DNA of 64,000 nucleotides from Marinomonas maritima (lineage in GTDB: Bacteria; Pseudomonadota; Gammaproteobacteria; Pseudomonadales; Marinomonadaceae): positions 620,001-684,000 of the forward strand of contig NZ_JAMZEG020000002.1 in assembly GCF_024435075.2 (NCBI RefSeq), in the 5' to 3' direction. Numbering within the stretch: position 1 is the stretch's first letter; every line of letters starts with the position of its first letter. Under the pieces are notes generated by a model. That model saw only the letters and a list, made by a program, of their open reading frames with translations. It did not search any database and was not told where the DNA came from. Below, in pieces: positions 61,904 to 64,000 of this stretch. Both the position numbers and the translations under genes were made by a program.

Positions 61904-63548
61904 ACGCAGCCTCTTTAAATGGTGTGATGCCAACGCGGCGATAAGTATCAATAAATCGCTCATCTTCAGAGCGATTTTCAACGTAAACATTCATTAATTT
62001 TTGAATGACAGTGCTGATTTCTTCTTGAGCAAAAGAGGGCCCTAGAATTTTTCCGATGCTTGCGTCATGACCAGAAGCCCCACCAATGGAGATTTGGTAG
62101 AACTCTTCGCCTTTCTTGTCTACGCCTAAAATACCGATGTTACCAACATGGTGGTGTCCACAGGCATTCATGCAGCCGGAAATATTGAGATCAATATTAC
62201 CTAGGTCAAATAAGTAGTCGAGGTCATTAAATGTTTCTTGAATTTGTTCGGCAATGGGAATGGACTTCGCATTGGCTAATGAGCAAAAGTCGCCACCTGG
62301 ACAGCAAATCATATCGGTTAGTAAACCAAGCGTTGGTGTGGCAAAGCCGGCTTCTTTGGCTGCTTCCCATAGCTCTACTAACTGTTCTTGACGGACATCG
62401 GCAAGTACAAGATTTTGTTCATGGCTTACGCGCAATTCACCAAAACTAAACTTGTCAGAAAGGTCGGCCGCTTTTTGCATTTGGTCTGACGTTGCATCAC
62501 CTGGTGCTTGTCCTGCTTTTTTGAGCGTCAGCGTCACGATACGATAGCCCGGTTTCTTATGCTCAAATGTATTGCGCTCGTACCAGCGAGCAAAGCCAGC
62601 GCTGTCGGCTAGTTTGCTTGATAGAATTTCAGGTTTGTTTTCCAGCGCTGCGTAAGCGGGTTCAGAAAAGAAGCTTGTGAGACGATCAAATTCGCTCATT
62701 GGGACGGTGCTTTCTTTGCCCTTTAAATGAGCCCATTCAGCATCAACTCGGTTACGGAACTCTTCGATCCCCAGTGCTTTTACCAGTATTTTGATGCGAG
62801 CCTTGTATTTGTTATCACGACGACCTTGCTGATTATAAACGCGAATAATCGCATCTAAATAAGTTAGTAGGTCTTTACGCGGCATGAACTCACAGATTGT
62901 CACGCCAACCATGGGTGTACGGCCAAGACCGCCACCGACAATAATTTTAAAACCAATTTCACCAGCATCGTTTTTCTTAATGTGTAGGCCAATGTCGTGA
63001 ACCTGCGTTGCGGCACGGTCTGCGGATTCCGTTGCGTTTACAGCGATTTTGAATTTTCGCGGGAGGAAAGCAAATTCTGGGTGAAATGTAGACCATTGAC
63101 GGATCAGCTCACAGTAGGGGCGAGGGTCTACGATCTCATCAGCAATGACGCCGGCGTATTGGTCTGTTGTTGTATTACGGATGCAGTTACCGCTTGTTTG
63201 TACAGCGTGCATTTCTACTTGCGCAAGCTCTGCTAAAATATCTGGCACATCTTCAAGTTTTGGCCAGTTTAATTGTAAGTTCTGACGGGTGCTAAAGTGA
63301 CCGTATGATCTGTCGTAGCGACAGCTGATGTCAGCTAGCTTCCGTAATTGCGTGCTAGAAAGCATTCCGTATGGGATTGCAATGCGTAGCATTGGCGCAT
63401 AGCGTTGTACATAAAGCCCATTTTGAAGGCGCAACGGTAAAAATTCTTGCTCACTCAATTCTTTGTTTAGGTAGCGGCGTGTTTGGTCGCGAAATTGTGC
63501 TACACGCTCGTCAACAAGCTGTTGGTCAATTGCGTCGTATTGATACAT
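61887..63548 (-). CDS. cysI: Sulfite reductase hemoprotein (nitrite/sulfite reductase family)
   Basis: Sirohaem and 4Fe-4S enzyme that reduces sulfite to sulfide for cysteine synthesis. The 553-residue protein has the two halves of the sirohaem protein fold (YGHFSTRQNLQLNWPKLEDV, TSGNCIRN) and the cluster ligands in CCPGGDFCSL and CMNACGHHHVG (C-x5-C and C-x3-C). With a DUF934 gene and no flavoprotein (CysJ) next to it, it probably takes electrons from ferredoxin, as in pseudomonads. Nitrite as substrate cannot be excluded by sequence alone. Confidence 0.88.
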   Translation of the reverse strand: MYQYDAIDQQLVDERVAQFRDQTRRYLNKELSEQEFLPLRLQNGLYVQRYAPMLRIAIPYGMLSSTQLRKLADISCRYDRSYGHFSTRQNLQLNWPKLEDVPDILAELAQVEMHAVQTSGNCIRNTTTDQYAGVIADEIVDPRPYCELIRQWSTFHPEFAFLPRKFKIAVNATESADRAATQVHDIGLHIKKNDAGEIGFKIIVGGGLGRTPMVGVTICEFMPRKDLLTYLDAIIRVYNQQGRRDNKYKARIKILVKALGIEEFRNRVDAEWAHLKGKESTVPMSEFDRLTSFFSEPAYAALENKPEILSSKLADSAGFARWYERNTFEHKKPGYRIVTLTLKKAGQAPGDATSDQMQKAADLSDKFSFGELRVSHEQNLVLADVRQEQLVELWEAAKEAGFATPTLGLLTDMICCPGGDFCSLANAKSIPIAEQIQETFNDLDYLFDLGNIDLNISGCMNACGHHHVGNIGILGVDKKGEEFYQISIGGASGHDASIGKILGPSFAQEEISTVIQKLMNVYVENRSEDERFIDTYRRVGITPFKEAAYAKAN

Positions 63549-63800
63549 AGTGGAATGAACCGTGGTTAATAAGTGTTAGTTGGCTCATCTTAGCAAAGAT
63601 CCTTTATTCTAAAAATGAATATTTATCTATATCTTTAGGGGTTTTTCTAATAAGGCTTATTTGTGGGGCTCGTTATTTAAGTCGGTAATAAATAGAAAGA
63701 GGAAAAATACCCTACTTTTTTACTAGGTCTTTGGCTTTGCTGTTTATCTGCTGTAATATAGCGTTTATTGATCGTTATGTAGATTTAGAAAAGGGTTATT

Positions 63801-64000
63801 ATGAACATTACAATTACGGATAGTGCCCAAGAGTACCTTGCATCTTTGCTTGAAAAACAAGACGTAGAAGGTATTGCCGTGCGAATTTTTATTCAGCAGC
63901 CAGGTACACCTTATGCTGAAACGTGTCTTGCTTACTGTCGTCCAGATGAAGTGAATGAGACAGATGAGATTTTAAATTTACCCAAGCTTAAAGTGTATCT
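63801..64000 (+). CDS. nfuA: Fe-S biogenesis protein NfuA, 5' part (runs off the window)
   Basis: Iron-sulfur cluster carrier. Only the first 66 codons are inside the window: MNITITDSAQEYLASLLEKQ starts an A-type scaffold-like domain, and RIFIQQPGTPYAETCLAYCRP matches NfuA. The Nfu domain with its CxxC is outside. AAGGG lies just before the ATG. It is divergent from the sulfite reductase gene. Confidence 0.85.
   Translation, partial: MNITITDSAQEYLASLLEKQDVEGIAVRIFIQQPGTPYAETCLAYCRPDEVNETDEILNLPKLKVY

Noticed and set aside
1..64000. CRISPR arrays, tRNA or rRNA genes, transposases, phage genes
   Set aside because: I scanned for regularly spaced repeats, tRNA-like cloverleaf ends, rRNA motifs and transposase or integrase proteins and saw none; a dedicated tRNA or ncRNA search could not be run.

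Overview
The window reads as chromosomal DNA of a marine gammaproteobacterium, most likely Marinomonas or a close Oceanospirillales relative. This is inferred from moderate GC, the mreBCD-maf-rng-yhdP-nitrilase order, gatCAB next to mreB, a sulfite reductase paired with a DUF934 protein, and protein sequences of that type. No rRNA, tRNA, CRISPR array, prophage or insertion sequence was seen. Most of the window is ordinary core genome, with one accessory catabolic and transport block at about 38.4-46.1 kb.

Layout. 0-6 kb (minus strand): a BMP-type purine/nucleoside ABC importer (ATPase, two permeases, binding protein) followed by an adenine deaminase-type enzyme. 6-13 kb: two diguanylate cyclases (one membrane-bound, one with two receiver domains), an RluA-type pseudouridine synthase that appears to start at CTG, rlmM, an L,D-transpeptidase lipoprotein and a cysteine-cluster protein. 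13-16.2 kb (minus): gatCAB. 16.4-25.6 kb (plus): mreB, mreC (apparently starting at ATT), mreD, maf, rng, yhdP and a nitrilase, ending at a short tandem repeat. 25.9-34.5 kb: an RhlE-type helicase, an RsuA-type pseudouridine synthase, a thioredoxin-fold protein, a DUF3185 protein, an EAL phosphodiesterase with an N-terminal cysteine cluster, an AGCS symporter, a secreted repeat protein with an ECF sigma/anti-sigma pair, and a decayed methyltransferase pseudogene. 34.5-38.3 kb: an LTA-synthase-like enzyme and pepD. 38.4-46.1 kb: a TauD-like dioxygenase, a Gfo/Idh/MocA dehydrogenase, a GntR/UTRA regulator, an aldo-keto reductase and a TRAP transporter. 46.3-54.4 kb: a 2Fe-2S protein, sbcDC and minCDE. 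54.6-64 kb: a di-haem peroxidase, a Tas-like aldo-keto reductase, a second-type EF-G, a CPA2 antiporter with an SH3 membrane protein, cysI with DUF934, and the 5' end of nfuA.

How the parts work together. The importer and deaminase form a purine-salvage unit. The mre, min, L,D-transpeptidase, YhdP and LTA-synthase-like genes concern cell shape, division and envelope. Three c-di-GMP enzymes lie within 24 kb. The block at 38-46 kb looks like one regulon: an identical 22-bp sequence lies in opposite orientations upstream of its two outward-facing transcription units, and one copy is half of a perfect palindrome. Its substrate cannot be named from sequence.

The most notable observations are two genes that seem to use non-canonical start codons behind good Shine-Dalgarno sequences (CTG for the pseudouridine synthase, ATT for mreC), the shared putative operator of the catabolic block, a long dyad in front of the ECF sigma gene, and a methyltransferase pseudogene whose decay steps can be read. 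I found no clear candidate for an entirely new molecular system.
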